A DNA stretch of 64,000 bases from Verrucomicrobiota bacterium (GTDB lineage: Bacteria; Verrucomicrobiota; Verrucomicrobiia; Opitutales; Opitutaceae): assembly GCA_028293545.1 (NCBI GenBank), contig JAQGOP010000018.1, positions 1 to 64,000 of the forward strand, given 5' to 3'. Under the pieces are notes generated by a model. The model did not search any database. It had not been told where the DNA came from and was given only the letters and a program-made list of their open reading frames with translations. The position numbers and the translations under genes are program-made. This document shows positions 28,690 to 37,592 of this stretch, in pieces. Each line of letters begins with the position of its first letter. The stretch's first letter is position 1.

Positions 28690-29358
28690 ATGAGCGCAAT
28701 CGAAGACCTTCGGCAGACCATGGCCCGGCTGCGCGAGCCGGGCGGGTGCCCGTGGGACCAGGAGCAAACCCATCAGACGCTCGTGCGCTGCCTGATCGAT
28801 GAAGTCAGCGAACTCATCGACACGATCGATCGCCAGGACATGCCCCACATGCGCGAGGAACTGGGCGATGTCCTGATCCAGATTGTCTTCCACGCGCGGC
28901 TCGCGGAGGAGGCGGGCCTTTTCAATTTCGATGACGTCGCCCGCGAGATCAACGAGAAGCTGGTGCGACGCCACCCCCACGTCTTCGGCACGGATAAACT
29001 CCAGACCTCCGACCAAGTCATCGCGCAGTGGGAAGTGATCAAGGCGACGGAAAAGAAGAACGGCCCGGCAAAGAGCGGAATTTTCAAGGCGCTTCCGCCG
29101 CGGTTGCCCGCGCTGATGTTTGCCGAGGCGGTTTGGAAGCAGATCGAAAAAAAGCAGCTGCCAGTGGGCGAGGGCGTGGACTCCCCGAAAATCCGCGTGC
29201 TGGGCGAGCAGCTGACCACGGAAAGCCTGGGTCGAATGCTGTTCGAGCTGGTCGCCGCGGGCCGCGCGAACGGGCTGGATCCCGAGGGCGCCCTGCGACT
29301 CCACACGACGAAGGTGATGCGCGATGTCGAGCAACGCCGCCAGCCAGCCGCGTCCTGA
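28690..29358 (+). CDS. mazG: Nucleoside triphosphate pyrophosphohydrolase MazG
   Basis: 222 aa. CPWDQEQTHQTLVRCLIDEVSELIDTID...MREELGDVLIQIVFHARLAEE shows the EVxEL and EELGD metal-binding motifs. The second half (VIAQWEVIKATEKK...LPALMFAEAVWKQIEKK) corresponds to the second MazG-like helical unit. It hydrolyses NTPs to NMP and PPi (house-cleaning, ppGpp control in E. coli). ATG 28690 gives the family N-terminus; the track start is upstream in the divergent promoter with trpC. It overlaps the Xer gene by 35 nt. Confidence 0.93.
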   Translation: MSAIEDLRQTMARLREPGGCPWDQEQTHQTLVRCLIDEVSELIDTIDRQDMPHMREELGDVLIQIVFHARLAEEAGLFNFDDVAREINEKLVRRHPHVFGTDKLQTSDQVIAQWEVIKATEKKNGPAKSGIFKALPPRLPALMFAEAVWKQIEKKQLPVGEGVDSPKIRVLGEQLTTESLGRMLFELVAAGRANGLDPEGALRLHTTKVMRDVEQRRQPAAS

Positions 29359-30277
29359 AGTCCCGGCGGAACTGCTGGCCAAGTGGTGGCAGCCGTTCGC
29401 GGAATATCTCGCGCTCGAGCGACGCTGTTCGCCGTACACGCTGCGAAATTACCTGCAGGCCTTCGAAGACTTCATCCGCTGGCTGCGGACGTCGGGCATC
29501 GCGGCCCAGGGCTTCGATGATTTGAGCTCGCGCGACATCCGCGACTTCGTGATCGAGGCGCAGGGGCGATATGGCGGCCGGACCTTGCACAACCACGTCT
29601 CGGGCTTGCGGGCCTTTTTCAAGTTCTGGCTCCGCCGCGAAAAAGTGCAGCGCAATCCCTTCATCGGCGTGCCGCTCCCGAAACTGGAACGACGGCTGCC
29701 GAAATTCCTGACGGAAGGGCAGATGGTCCTCTTGCTCGATGGACCCCGACGCCTGCTCACGAGCGAGGCCATCGACGCCTTCACCGCGTGCCGGGACCGC
29801 CTGGTCATGGAACTCCTGTATGGCGCCGGCCTCCGCGTCAGCGAGCTCGTGGGGTTGAACCATGCCGACATCGACTTCGACGCCGGCATTGCACGCGTCC
29901 TGGGCAAGGGAAAAAAGGAGAGGCTCAGCCCGGTTGGAAGCGTGGCGACCGCGCTCCTGCAAAAATTCACGACCGAGTTTGCCCGCGACGTTCAACCGGG
30001 CTCCCCGGTGATCGTCGACGCGCGCCAGCGTCGATTGCCGGTGCGGCAGGTCCAGCTGCTGCTCAAGCGCTACCTGGCGCTGGCGGAGCTGCCGATGGAC
30101 CTCACGCCACACAAACTGCGGCACTCGTATGCGACGCACCTGCTCAACGCGGGGGCGGACCTCCGGCTCGTGCAAGAATTGCTTGGCCATGCCCAGCTCG
30201 CGACGACCCAGGTCTACACGCACGTCAGCATCGCGCGCCTGAAAGATATCCACGCCAGAGCTCACCCCCGCGGATGA
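29324..30277 (+). CDS. xerC: Tyrosine recombinase XerC/XerD
   Basis: 317 aa. SAM-like N-terminal domain (FAEYLALERRCSPYTLRNYLQAFEDFIRWL). Catalytic domain with all residues: Arg in GAGLRVSEL, Lys in GKGKKERL, HxxR in HKLRHSYATHLL, His in ELLGHAQLATTQ and Tyr in VYTHVS. It resolves chromosome dimers at dif with a partner. XerC versus XerD cannot be settled here; gene symbol is tentative. 35-nt overlap with mazG; next gene overlaps its stop (ATGA). Confidence 0.9.
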   Translation: MSSNAASQPRPEVPAELLAKWWQPFAEYLALERRCSPYTLRNYLQAFEDFIRWLRTSGIAAQGFDDLSSRDIRDFVIEAQGRYGGRTLHNHVSGLRAFFKFWLRREKVQRNPFIGVPLPKLERRLPKFLTEGQMVLLLDGPRRLLTSEAIDAFTACRDRLVMELLYGAGLRVSELVGLNHADIDFDAGIARVLGKGKKERLSPVGSVATALLQKFTTEFARDVQPGSPVIVDARQRRLPVRQVQLLLKRYLALAELPMDLTPHKLRHSYATHLLNAGADLRLVQELLGHAQLATTQVYTHVSIARLKDIHARAHPRG

Positions 30278-30780
30278 TGAAAACTTTTCCCAAGGCGATT
30301 TTATGGGGCGGCTGCATTGCGGGAACGCTCGACATCACCGCCGCATGCATCGACTCGTGGATTAACTTCAACGTTCCGCCCATGCGCCTGCTCCAGGTGG
30401 TCGCGGCCGCGCTTCTCGGCCCGGCTTCGCTCACGGGAGGAATCTTCACGGCGATCCTCGGGCTGGTGATGCACTTCAGCGTGGCCTTCACGTTTACCGC
30501 GATTTTTTACCAGCTCAGCCGGAGCTTTCCCGTGCTGCTTAAATGGGCCCTCCCGGCCGGCTTGGTGTACGGGGCGGTGATTTTTATCGTGATGTACCGC
30601 GGGACGATCCCGCTGACGATCGCGCTGAGGTCACTCTACTTGGACAATGTGAACCACACGTATCCGAAGCTGAGGTGGCAGCAGTTCATCATCCACCTGC
30701 TCTGCGTGGGACTCCCGATCGCGCTCGCGGCCCGCCGATTCCCGCCGAAGGCAAAATCCGCTTACGGTTTACCGCCCTAG
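30274..30780 (+). CDS. Four-TM membrane protein (YagU/DUF1440-like)
   Basis: 168 aa. Hydrophobic segments ILWGGCIAGTLDITAACI, LLGPASLTGGIFTAILGLVMHFSVAFTFTAIFY, WALPAGLVYGAVIFIVM and FIIHLLCVGLPIALAARRF. The arrangement, with an initial GxxAGxxD pattern and a conserved HFxVA segment, resembles the YagU/DUF1440 group of inner-membrane proteins. Function unknown. The start overlaps the recombinase stop by 4 nt. Confidence 0.75.
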   Translation: MMKTFPKAILWGGCIAGTLDITAACIDSWINFNVPPMRLLQVVAAALLGPASLTGGIFTAILGLVMHFSVAFTFTAIFYQLSRSFPVLLKWALPAGLVYGAVIFIVMYRGTIPLTIALRSLYLDNVNHTYPKLRWQQFIIHLLCVGLPIALAARRFPPKAKSAYGLPP

Positions 30781-30808
30781 GCCAGGGCGCTTCCGGGGTT
30801 CCGAGGCC

Positions 30809-32092
30809 TCACAATTCCTGGATGGCCGAGGCGAACACTTCGCAGGCCCGGTCGATCGCCGAGCCTTCGTGGGCCGTGCTGATGAATCCCGCTTCATACG
30901 CGCTGGGGGCGAGGTAAACGCCCTTCGCCAGGCACGCGTGGAAGAAACGCGCGAAGAGCTTGGCGTCACCCTTGAGCGCAGTGTCGTAGTCGCGCACCGG
31001 GGTGTCCGTGAAGAAAATGCTGAACATCGATCCGCACTGCGGGACCTGCACCGGCAGACCCTTGGATTTCGCCGCGGAAACCACCGCATCGCGAAGCTGG
31101 CGACCGAGCGCGTCGAGACGGGCGTAAGGGTCAAGTTCCTCGAGCAATTCCAACGCGGCGATCCCGGCGGCCATGGCGAGCGGGTTTCCGCTGAGGGTTC
31201 CGGCCTGGTAAACCGGCCCGAGCGGCGCGAGGTAATCCATGATATCGGCGCGCCCGCCGAAGGCGCCCACGGGCAGGCCGCCGCCGATGATTTTACCCAG
31301 GCAGGTCAAGTCGGGCACGATTTGCTCGCGCTCCTGCACGCCACCTTTCGCGATGCGGAAGCCGGTCATGACTTCGTCGAAAATCAGCAGCGCGCCATGC
31401 TGGGCGGTGACTTCACGGACGAAGGCGAGGTAGCCGGCGTCGGGCATGATGAACCCCACATTGCCGCAATAAGGTTCGAGGATCACGCAGGCGATCAGCC
31501 CGGGATTGGCCGCGAAGGCCGCAGCGAGAGCCGCGCGGTCATTGAAAGGAAGCACGATGGTTTCCCGCGCAAACGAGGCCGGCACGCCGGCGCTGTCCGG
31601 ATGGCCGTGGGTGAGCGCGCCGGAACCGGCCTTGATGAGGAGCGAGTCGGAATGGCCGTGGTAACAGCCGGAAAATTTGATGAGCTTGTCGCGCCTGGTG
31701 AACCCGCGCGCGAGCCGGATGGCCGACATCGTAGCCTCGGTCCCGGAGTTGCACATGCGGACCTTCCGAATCGAAGGGAAAAACTTCACGATCAACTCCG
31801 CCATCTCGACCTCGTAAGGATTGGGCGTGCCGAAGGACGTGCCCTTTTCGAGCGCGGCGGCGATGGCGGCTTTGATCGCGGGATGATTGTGTCCGTGGAT
31901 CGCCGGTCCCCAAGTGCAGACGAAGTCGATCAACTCGCGGTCATCGGCCGTGATGAGCGTGGCCCCGCGCGCCGCCTTGGTGAAGAACGGCGTGCCCCCC
32001 ACGGAGCGAAAGGCGCGTACGGGTGAATTGACGCCGCCGGGAATAAGCTCCTTCGCGCGAGCGAAGAGGGAATCGGAGTTCGGAGAAGACAT
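30809..32092 (-). CDS. hemL: Glutamate-1-semialdehyde 2,1-aminomutase
   Basis: 427 aa, PLP enzyme making 5-aminolevulinate in the C5 haem pathway. [69 protein letters not shown] and [16 protein letters not shown] (Schiff-base Lys) are canonical. ATG 32092 gives the standard N-terminus; the track extension runs back through a repeat and the GxxExxY gene. The upstream T-run and TTAACC repeat abut the start codon. Confidence 0.96.
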   Translation of the reverse strand: MSSPNSDSLFARAKELIPGGVNSPVRAFRSVGGTPFFTKAARGATLITADDRELIDFVCTWGPAIHGHNHPAIKAAIAAALEKGTSFGTPNPYEVEMAELIVKFFPSIRKVRMCNSGTEATMSAIRLARGFTRRDKLIKFSGCYHGHSDSLLIKAGSGALTHGHPDSAGVPASFARETIVLPFNDRAALAAAFAANPGLIACVILEPYCGNVGFIMPDAGYLAFVREVTAQHGALLIFDEVMTGFRIAKGGVQEREQIVPDLTCLGKIIGGGLPVGAFGGRADIMDYLAPLGPVYQAGTLSGNPLAMAAGIAALELLEELDPYARLDALGRQLRDAVVSAAKSKGLPVQVPQCGSMFSIFFTDTPVRDYDTALKGDAKLFARFFHACLAKGVYLAPSAYEAGFISTAHEGSAIDRACEVFASAIQEL

Positions 32093-32096
32093 TTTT

Positions 32097-32128
32097 TTAA
32101 CCACTAATTCGCGCTGATCTCCGCTAAT
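32097..32128 (+). repeat. Right-hand member of an inverted repeat flanking the GxxExxY gene
   Basis: TTAACCACTAATTCGCGCTG followed by ATCTCCGCTAAT; matches the minus strand at 32545-32514 at roughly 25 of 32 positions. It includes the last codons (SAN, stop) of the GxxExxY gene. Confidence 0.6.
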
Positions 32129-32511
32129 TTGGGAGTGCGGACAAAACGCTTCCATTGGAGCCGGTCACGACTGCCGTAGTTCACAAGGTAACCTACAGTC
32201 TTTCCGCTCGCCTTCATATAATTAAGGACTTGGGCCTCGTGCTCGGGCGTCAGGGTCGAGACAGCTTTGAGCTCCACCAAAATCGTTTCCCTGATCATTA
32301 AGTCTGGCCGGAATTTTCGCCTAAGCGGTACGCCCTTGTAATAAATCGGTAGCTCTGACTGCGCGCTAAACGGGATTTTTCTCTCTCCCAGTTCTCGCTC
32401 TAACGATTCCTGGTAAACCTCCTCGGTGTAACCATTTCCCATTTCGTTATAGACCTCGAACGCCGACGCCATGAATTCGTAACCCTCCTGCTGGAATAAT
32501 TCAGTGTTCAT
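32104..32511 (-). CDS. GxxExxY family protein
   Basis: 135 aa. [79 protein letters not shown]. The motif GYTEEVYQ is the GxxExxY signature, and the later [15 protein letters not shown] resembles a PD-(D/E)xK-type nuclease core (D, E, K). Biochemical role is not established. The C-terminal residues are coded by a repeat that occurs inverted beyond the start codon. Confidence 0.88.
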   Translation of the reverse strand: MNTELFQQEGYEFMASAFEVYNEMGNGYTEEVYQESLERELGERKIPFSAQSELPIYYKGVPLRRKFRPDLMIRETILVELKAVSTLTPEHEAQVLNYMKASGKTVGYLVNYGSRDRLQWKRFVRTPKLAEISAN

Positions 32512-32513
32512 GG

Positions 32514-32545
32514 ATTAGCGCGTATCAGCGAAAATTAACGGTTAA
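32514..32545 (-). repeat. Left-hand member of an inverted repeat flanking the GxxExxY gene
   Basis: Minus strand reads TTAACCGTTAATTTTCGCTG followed by ATACGCGCTAAT. Begins three bases upstream of the GxxExxY start codon. Confidence 0.6.
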
Positions 32546-32580
32546 TACCTGCATTTTGGTCACACCGAAAATGCCGATTG

Positions 32581-34248
32581 TTAACTCACATATTTCTGGA
32601 CGATCGGAATGCGGCGGCCGACGCCGAAGGCGAGGGGGGTGATCTTCAACCCCGGGGCGGCTTGTTTTCTTTTGTATTCGTTGAGGTCAACTTTCCTCAC
32701 GACGTCGTTGACGACCGCTTCGCCGAATCCTTGGGCGACCAAGTCGGCGCGACTCAGTCCTTCCTCCACATATCCGCGCAGGATCGCGTCGAGCATGTCA
32801 TAGGGCGGCAGGGAGTCCTGGTCGGTTTGGTCGGGCCGCAGCTCGGCGCTCGGCGGTTTGTCGATCGTGTTCCGGGGAATGATTTCGCGCTCCCGGTTGA
32901 TCCAGCGCGCCAAGGCGTAGACTTGGGTCTTGAACACGTCGGAGATCACCGCCAATCCGCCGCACATGTCGCCGTAAAGCGTGCAGTACCCAACCGCGAC
33001 TTCGCTCTTGTTTCCCGTGGTCAGGAGGAGCGATCCAAATTTATTCGACAGCGCCATCATGAGGACGCCGCGGACCCGCGCCTGGATATTTTCCTCAGCG
33101 ACGTCGCGCGGGCGTCCGGCAAACAGCGGCTGGAGCGATTTCTCGGCGGCTTCGACCGCGCCGGCAATCGCGATGGTTTCAAAACGAATGCCGAGGTTGT
33201 CCGCGAGGATCCGCGCATCATCGCGCGAATGCTGCGACGAAATCGACGAGGGCAGGGAAACGCCGGTGATGTTTTCTTTGCCGAGCGCGGCGACCGCGAT
33301 GACGGCCACCAAGGCGGAATCGATGCCGCCGGAAAGAGCGATCAATGCACTTTTGAAGCCGCTTTTGTGGGCATAGTCGCGCAGGCCCAGCGCGAGGGCC
33401 TCGAACGTGTCCTTCATTTCATCCTGCGCGAAAGTCGGGTGCAGTGCGCCAGCGGGAGCGACAACGGGGGCCGAGCCCCGGGTGGGAACGTCGACGACCC
33501 TTAGTTCTTCCGCGAACGCCGCGAGGCCTGCGATCACTTTTCCCGTCGCGTCGCACACCAGGCTGCGTCCGTCGAAAATGAGTTCATCGTTGCCGCCGAC
33601 CGCGTTGATGTACGCCACCGGGCAGCCGAGCGAGCGCGCCGAGTCCGCAACGAGGCAGCCGCGAACGTCCTCCTTGTCGTGGTGCCACGGACTCGCCGAC
33701 AAGTTCAGCATCACGTCGCACTTTTGCACGGCGAGCTGTTCGAGCGGCATTTTTCCACTGTAAAGCCGCCGCGTGCTCAGCATCGGATCAGTCCAGATAT
33801 CTTCGCAGATCGTCACACCGATCCGCATTCCCGCGTGCTCAATCAGCGCCGGCGACGTCGCAGGCTCGAAATAGCGGTCCTCGTCAAAAACATCGTAGGT
33901 CGGCAGCAGGCATTTCCTCGCGGTGGCGACCACCCGCCCGCGATGGCAGAAGCCGGCGGAGTTGAAAAACGGCCGCCCGCGTCCCGAGGCATTCTTTTCC
34001 ACGTAGCCGATGAGCGCCGGGATCTCGCCGACCGCCGCTGCGATCTGGTTCAACGAGTCCACGACATCCGGCACGAAGCGGCGCTTGAACAAGAGGTCGC
34101 GCGGGGGATAACCGCACACCGCCAGCTCCGGGAAAACGACCAGCTCGGCGCCCTGTTTCACGAGCGAAACGTAGGCGTCGAGGATGCGGCGGCGGTTGCC
34201 CGCGAGGTCACCGACAATGGGATTAAGCTGGGCGAGGCCGAGGCGCAT
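32581..34248 (-). CDS. nadE: Glutamine-dependent NAD+ synthetase
   Basis: 555 aa. The N-terminal nitrilase-like glutaminase domain (about 1-250) has the Glu-Lys-Cys triad: [27 protein letters not shown] and [11 protein letters not shown]. The C-terminal ATP pyrophosphatase domain has [16 protein letters not shown], then [31 protein letters not shown]. It amidates nicotinate adenine dinucleotide, last step of NAD synthesis. Stands alone. Confidence 0.96.
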   Translation of the reverse strand: MRLGLAQLNPIVGDLAGNRRRILDAYVSLVKQGAELVVFPELAVCGYPPRDLLFKRRFVPDVVDSLNQIAAAVGEIPALIGYVEKNASGRGRPFFNSAGFCHRGRVVATARKCLLPTYDVFDEDRYFEPATSPALIEHAGMRIGVTICEDIWTDPMLSTRRLYSGKMPLEQLAVQKCDVMLNLSASPWHHDKEDVRGCLVADSARSLGCPVAYINAVGGNDELIFDGRSLVCDATGKVIAGLAAFAEELRVVDVPTRGSAPVVAPAGALHPTFAQDEMKDTFEALALGLRDYAHKSGFKSALIALSGGIDSALVAVIAVAALGKENITGVSLPSSISSQHSRDDARILADNLGIRFETIAIAGAVEAAEKSLQPLFAGRPRDVAEENIQARVRGVLMMALSNKFGSLLLTTGNKSEVAVGYCTLYGDMCGGLAVISDVFKTQVYALARWINREREIIPRNTIDKPPSAELRPDQTDQDSLPPYDMLDAILRGYVEEGLSRADLVAQGFGEAVVNDVVRKVDLNEYKRKQAAPGLKITPLAFGVGRRIPIVQKYVS

Positions 34249-34885
34249 GGTGAAAAAGGAGCGGCAACGTGGACGCCTTTCGGCAGCCTGACAACTCGCG
34301 TCTGCACCGCGCCCGCCTCCAGCCCGGGGGCACTGAAGTTTTTAACGGCGAATGGACGCGAATAAACGCGAATCCGGAGTCGACCTTTACGGAAGGTAAG
34401 GCAGGACGAATTCCGGGGCTTCGGATCGAAACTTCCGCGCGCTTATAAGCGCTCCCAATCTCCTTCGCAGTCTTGGCCAATCAAGCGACAGAGTCGCAAG
34501 GTGGAGCGACTTCTCCGCAAGGCGCTGTTTGGCTCCGTCTGCGTTCAAATGCGGACGGAGCCGCTCAACGCGTTTCACCCCCGGACGATTTAGCCGCAAA
34601 GAAGCGCAAATTTTTCGAGGGCTCCGGAGGGAAACTCCCGCGCGCTTATAAGCGCTCCCAATCTCCTTCGCAGCTCCGGTAAATTTTGCGCTTTTTTGCG
34701 GCCAACCCTCTGAATTTTGTCCTGAACTTCTGTGTTCCTCGGATCGACTCCTGTAAAAACTGCTCGTCCTCAAGATTCGCGTTCATTCGCGTCCATTCGC
34801 GGCTAAAAAAACCGGAGCGGTCAGAGACGAAGCGTTACGCTGGGCTTGCGCCCTTGCCACCGTGACGGCTTTGCTGGGCCCCTTC
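34249..34885. other. Repeat-rich intergenic region between nadE and maf
   Basis: About 640 bp without a credible gene. Contains a family D stretch (ACGGCGAATGGACGCGAATA, about 34340-34375), a diverged copy of the 242-bp repeat (34425-34680), and a second family D stretch (GATTCGCGTTCATTCGCGTC..., about 34774-34808). ORFs at 34223, 34387 and 34473 are repeat readings. Confidence 0.7.
34425..34680 (+). repeat. Dispersed copy of the 242-bp repeat
   Basis: It contains AAACTTCCGCGCGCTTATAA, then GTCGCAAGGTGGAGCGACTT, GGCTCCGTCTGCGTTCAAAT and GAAGCGCAAATTTTTCGAGG, in the same order and orientation as the array at 24794. The AGGGACAACGCGTT segment is shortened, so it has diverged from the array units. 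Confidence 0.85.
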
Positions 34886-35467
34886 ATGGCTGCTCACCCC
34901 CATCTTATCCTCGCGTCCGCGTCACCACGCCGCCGCGAACTGCTGGGGCAGCTCAGGATTCCGTTCGACGTGGTGGTCGCCGATGTCGTCGAGCACGAGG
35001 ACCCCGGCGCGGAGCCGCGGGCCATGGTGGCCCACAACGCCGCCCTGAAAGCCGACTGGGTCGCCGCCCGGCACCCGGAAGCTTGGGTTCTGGGCGCGGA
35101 CACGACCGTTTTCATCGACCGTCAGGTGCTGAACAAACCCCGGGACCTGGCCGAAGCCCGCGCCATGCTGCGCCAGCTCTCAGGTCGCACCCATACCGTG
35201 TTCACTGGCGTTGCCCTGCGCCGCCAGCGGGATGGCCTCCGGGTCGCCGACGGCGTCAGCAGCCAGGTCACCTTCAAGGTCTTCGACGATGCGGTGATCG
35301 ACGCCTACTTTAAACTGGTTAATCCATTGGATAAGGCCGGCGCGTATGGCATCCAAGAGGGCCGGGAGCTCATTATCGCGGGGTGGGAGGGATCGTTCAC
35401 AAATATTATGGGCCTCCCGATGGAAGCCACGAAACAAATTTTGACCCAACAGGGTCTGGTCACCTGA
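34886..35467 (+). CDS. maf: Maf-like nucleotide pyrophosphatase
   Basis: 193 aa from ATG 34886. LILASASPRRRELLGQL, DTTVFIDRQVLNKPRDLAEARAMLRQLSGRTHTVFTGVAL and DKAGAYGIQEGRELIIAGWEGSFTNIMGLP are the Maf signature segments. Hydrolyses modified or canonical dTTP/UTP, linked to septum regulation in Bacillus. The longer track start lies in repeat sequence. Confidence 0.95.
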   Translation: MAAHPHLILASASPRRRELLGQLRIPFDVVVADVVEHEDPGAEPRAMVAHNAALKADWVAARHPEAWVLGADTTVFIDRQVLNKPRDLAEARAMLRQLSGRTHTVFTGVALRRQRDGLRVADGVSSQVTFKVFDDAVIDAYFKLVNPLDKAGAYGIQEGRELIIAGWEGSFTNIMGLPMEATKQILTQQGLVT

Positions 35468-35492
35468 CTTCGCTCGTCCAGCCGGGTCACCC

Positions 35493-36608
35493 ATGAGTCA
35501 AACCATCGTTTCTCCGCCGCTTACGGTTTCCCTTCGCCGCGCTTTGTCGCGGATGTGGAGCGACCCCGATTCACGGGGAATCATCATCGGCATCCTGGGC
35601 GTTATCCTCGTCCACCTTCTCCTTTTCCTGGTCGGGCCCGCTTTGCTGCACACCGACCCCGCCGCCATCGTACCGCGCACGCATGCGGCACCGCGCCAGT
35701 TCAGCATCGAACTCGCGCCCGACGCCTTCCTCCAGAAGCCGCCGCCGCCAAAGCCGCCGATGAAGTTCGTCGAGACCAATCCCGATGCACCGGAGAACAT
35801 CCCCGACCAGACCAACAATTTCGCGGCGCAAAACCAGCAGGTCGCGCAGTTAAAACCGTCGCCGGACACCAAGAGCGAGAAACCGGCGATCGAGGGACAG
35901 AAGGACATTCACTCCAGCCAGATTGTGACCGGCCAGCTCACGAAACCCGTCGAACAAACACCGGTGGCCCCGCCGATCGAGGCACCGCAGGAATCGAAGG
36001 TCATGACCACTCACCCGGAGCAGAACCCGCTCGCGGGCTTCGAAAAAAAGCTGGGGGAGGATGCCACCGCGTTTGGGAGCAACATCGCCAAGCCCGCCGA
36101 CAATTCGAAAAACATCCCCGAGAAAGTGGAGGGCGACAAGAACGTGCCCTTGATCGAAGGCGCGACGGCGATGCAGCCCGCGATCGACCCGCACCGTCCG
36201 CGACCGCGCCCGCAGATCGTGAAAACGCAGCATGTCCGGCCCGCGATTTTTGAGGAAAACAAAGTCGGCACCGCCAACATCGGGCTCACGGGAATCAACG
36301 CCAAGTTCAGCAATTACGGCGCCTACCTGCAGCGGCTCGTCGAGGCCGTGGACGTCCAGTGGAACCAGATGCTGATGGACAGCCATATTTCCCCGCCGTC
36401 GGGCACCATGGTCGAGGTCAAGTTCATCCTCGATTCCGCGGGGAAGGTCGCGCGGGTCGTCAACGTGGATAGCAAGTCCACCGAAGTCGCCGCCCGCGCC
36501 TGCGTGAACGCCATCACGTCCCGGTCGCCTTACGGCGAGTGGACCGACGACATGAAGGCCGTGCTCGGCGAAGAACAGGAAATGACTTTTACGTTTTACT
36601 ACCAGTGA
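35493..36608 (+). CDS. TonB-like energy transducer / TonB C-terminal domain protein
   Basis: 371 aa. Cytoplasmic N-terminus, one TM (GIIIGILGVILVHLLLFLVGPALL), then a long proline/lysine-rich periplasmic spacer (QKPPPPKPPMKFVE...). The C-terminal domain is TonB/TolA-like (about 265-371): YGAYLQRLVEAVDVQWNQML...GTMVEVKFILDSAGKVARVVNV. A second, separate TonB-type protein sits with TolQ/TolR at 58882. Its stop overlaps the GTG start of the next gene. Confidence 0.85.
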   Translation: MSQTIVSPPLTVSLRRALSRMWSDPDSRGIIIGILGVILVHLLLFLVGPALLHTDPAAIVPRTHAAPRQFSIELAPDAFLQKPPPPKPPMKFVETNPDAPENIPDQTNNFAAQNQQVAQLKPSPDTKSEKPAIEGQKDIHSSQIVTGQLTKPVEQTPVAPPIEAPQESKVMTTHPEQNPLAGFEKKLGEDATAFGSNIAKPADNSKNIPEKVEGDKNVPLIEGATAMQPAIDPHRPRPRPQIVKTQHVRPAIFEENKVGTANIGLTGINAKFSNYGAYLQRLVEAVDVQWNQMLMDSHISPPSGTMVEVKFILDSAGKVARVVNVDSKSTEVAARACVNAITSRSPYGEWTDDMKAVLGEEQEMTFTFYYQ

Positions 36609-37372
36609 CGACCCTGACCGAAAATTTTTGGAGCACGCTGCCGCTGGGGCGCGACGTGCGCCTGCTCATCCACGACGCCAACGGCCTCGCCGCTTTCGAC
36701 AAACCCGCGGGAGTGCTTTCGCACCCGAACGCCGGCGGCGACGAGCCCCGGTCGCTCCTCACGGTCCGCTACAAGCTGGAAGGCGAATTCTACGAGTGGG
36801 TCGGGGAGAAGGGCTCCCCCCCGCGCCGGCTGTGGCTGTTGAACCGCCTCGATTCGGCGACGTCCGGGGTCATCATCGTCGCTGCCGACGAAACGCTCGC
36901 CACCGAAATTCGCGCGCAGTTCCGCCGCAAGCAGGTCCGCAAGGTTTACCAGACGCTGGTTTTTGGAACGCCCCGCCTGCCGGTGGAAGTATGGCGGGAT
37001 ACGATGTCCGCGGTGAAAAAATCGGCGCAGGTTCGCGCCGTGACTGGCGTGGGACGCATCCCCGCTGTGTGTAACATGAACCTCGTGCGCACGGGCCGCA
37101 GCGAGCCCCGCGTCAGCCTGCTGCGCCTCGAACCGACCACTGGCCGCAGCCACCAGCTGCGCGTGCAATGCTCGAAGCGACATCTCCCGATCGTCGGCGA
37201 CCAGACGTACGGCGATTTCCAGGCCAACCGCGCCTTCGCGAAATTGAAAAAAACCAAGCGCCTCTTCCTGCATTCGCTGACAACCCAGTTCGACTACGAA
37301 TTCAAGGGCCAGCGGCACCATTTCTCCGTCGAGGCGCCGCTGCCCGAGGCGTTTGCCGAGGCGATGGCCTAG
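36605..37372 (+). CDS. RluA-family pseudouridine synthase
   Basis: 255 aa from GTG 36605, which overlaps the stop of the TonB-like gene (GTGA). LAAFDKPAGVLSHPN, WLLNRLDSATSGVIIVAADE (catalytic Asp83 in RLDxxTSG, with Asn in place of the usual His), KVYQTLVFG and LLRLEPTTGRSHQLRVQ are family motifs. No S4 domain. The target uridine is unknown, possibly a 23S site. Followed by an aroF attenuator. Confidence 0.9.
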   Translation: MTTLTENFWSTLPLGRDVRLLIHDANGLAAFDKPAGVLSHPNAGGDEPRSLLTVRYKLEGEFYEWVGEKGSPPRRLWLLNRLDSATSGVIIVAADETLATEIRAQFRRKQVRKVYQTLVFGTPRLPVEVWRDTMSAVKKSAQVRAVTGVGRIPAVCNMNLVRTGRSEPRVSLLRLEPTTGRSHQLRVQCSKRHLPIVGDQTYGDFQANRAFAKLKKTKRLFLHSLTTQFDYEFKGQRHHFSVEAPLPEAFAEAMA

Positions 37373-37384
37373 GGTCACGCCTGC

Positions 37385-37435
37385 CACGACGGAAGATTGA
37401 CATCGGCGCGCTGCGCCGGCACCCATCCCGTCGTG
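37385..37435. repeat. Inverted repeat CACGACGG...CCGTCGTG enclosing an inner hairpin
   Basis: 8-bp arms at 37385-37392 and 37428-37435 enclose CGGCGC-gct-GCGCCG. The right arm contains the GTG start of the proposed leader peptide. A TTGACA hexamer (37397-37402) lies inside but no good -10 is seen 17 bp on. It could be the tail structure of the pseudouridine synthase transcript or control the leader start. Confidence 0.45.
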
Positions 37436-37519
37436 AACAGCAGCGGTTTTTATTTTTTCAGCTTTGCTTTCCGGGGGTATTTTACCCGGAAAAACACTGG
37501 CGGCTGCCGCGAAACCTGA
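37433..37519 (+). CDS. Putative Phe/Tyr-rich leader peptide of aroF
   Basis: 28 codons from GTG 37433 to TGA 37519: MNSSGFYFFSFAFRGYFTRK followed by NTGGCRET. Eight of twelve residues at positions 6-17 are Phe or Tyr (six Phe, two Tyr). It stops 23 nt before an intrinsic terminator that itself ends 23 nt ahead of the DAHP synthase start. This is the architecture of a transcription attenuator sensing charged tRNA-Phe/Tyr. Caveats: the tract is T-rich, so Phe codons are partly forced, and no strong Shine-Dalgarno is seen before the GTG. Confidence 0.6.
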   Translation: MNSSGFYFFSFAFRGYFTRKNTGGCRET

Positions 37520-37542
37520 ATCCCTTTTCCCCTTCGCAAAAC

Positions 37543-37569
37543 AAGCCGCCCAACTAGGGCGGCTTTTTT
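37543..37569 (+). terminator. aroF attenuator terminator
   Basis: Perfect 9-bp stem AAGCCGCCC / GGGCGGCTT with an AACTA loop and six T. Its 3' arm word GGCGGCT also occurs at 37499-37505 within the leader codons, so the 5' arm (AGCCGCC) can pair with either, giving mutually exclusive antiterminator and terminator. Confidence 0.85.
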
Positions 37570-37592
37570 ATTATCCAAAATCCACACCCGCC

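Noticed and set aside
29324-30277. Xer recombinase as the integrase of the mutS island
   Set aside because: It is 12 kb away, overlaps mazG as a stable core gene and has the size and sequence of housekeeping XerC/D.
37168-37557. Alternative frame-1 aromatic-rich leader (RFLFFQLCFPGVFYPE)
   Set aside because: Also Phe-rich because the DNA is T-rich, but it has no nearby start codon and begins far inside the pseudouridine synthase gene; frame 2 has a start and a stop well placed for attenuation.
37464-37592. N-terminal extension of DAHP synthase (MLSGGILPGKTL...)
   Set aside because: It would have to read through the attenuator terminator, and the family start is at 37593.
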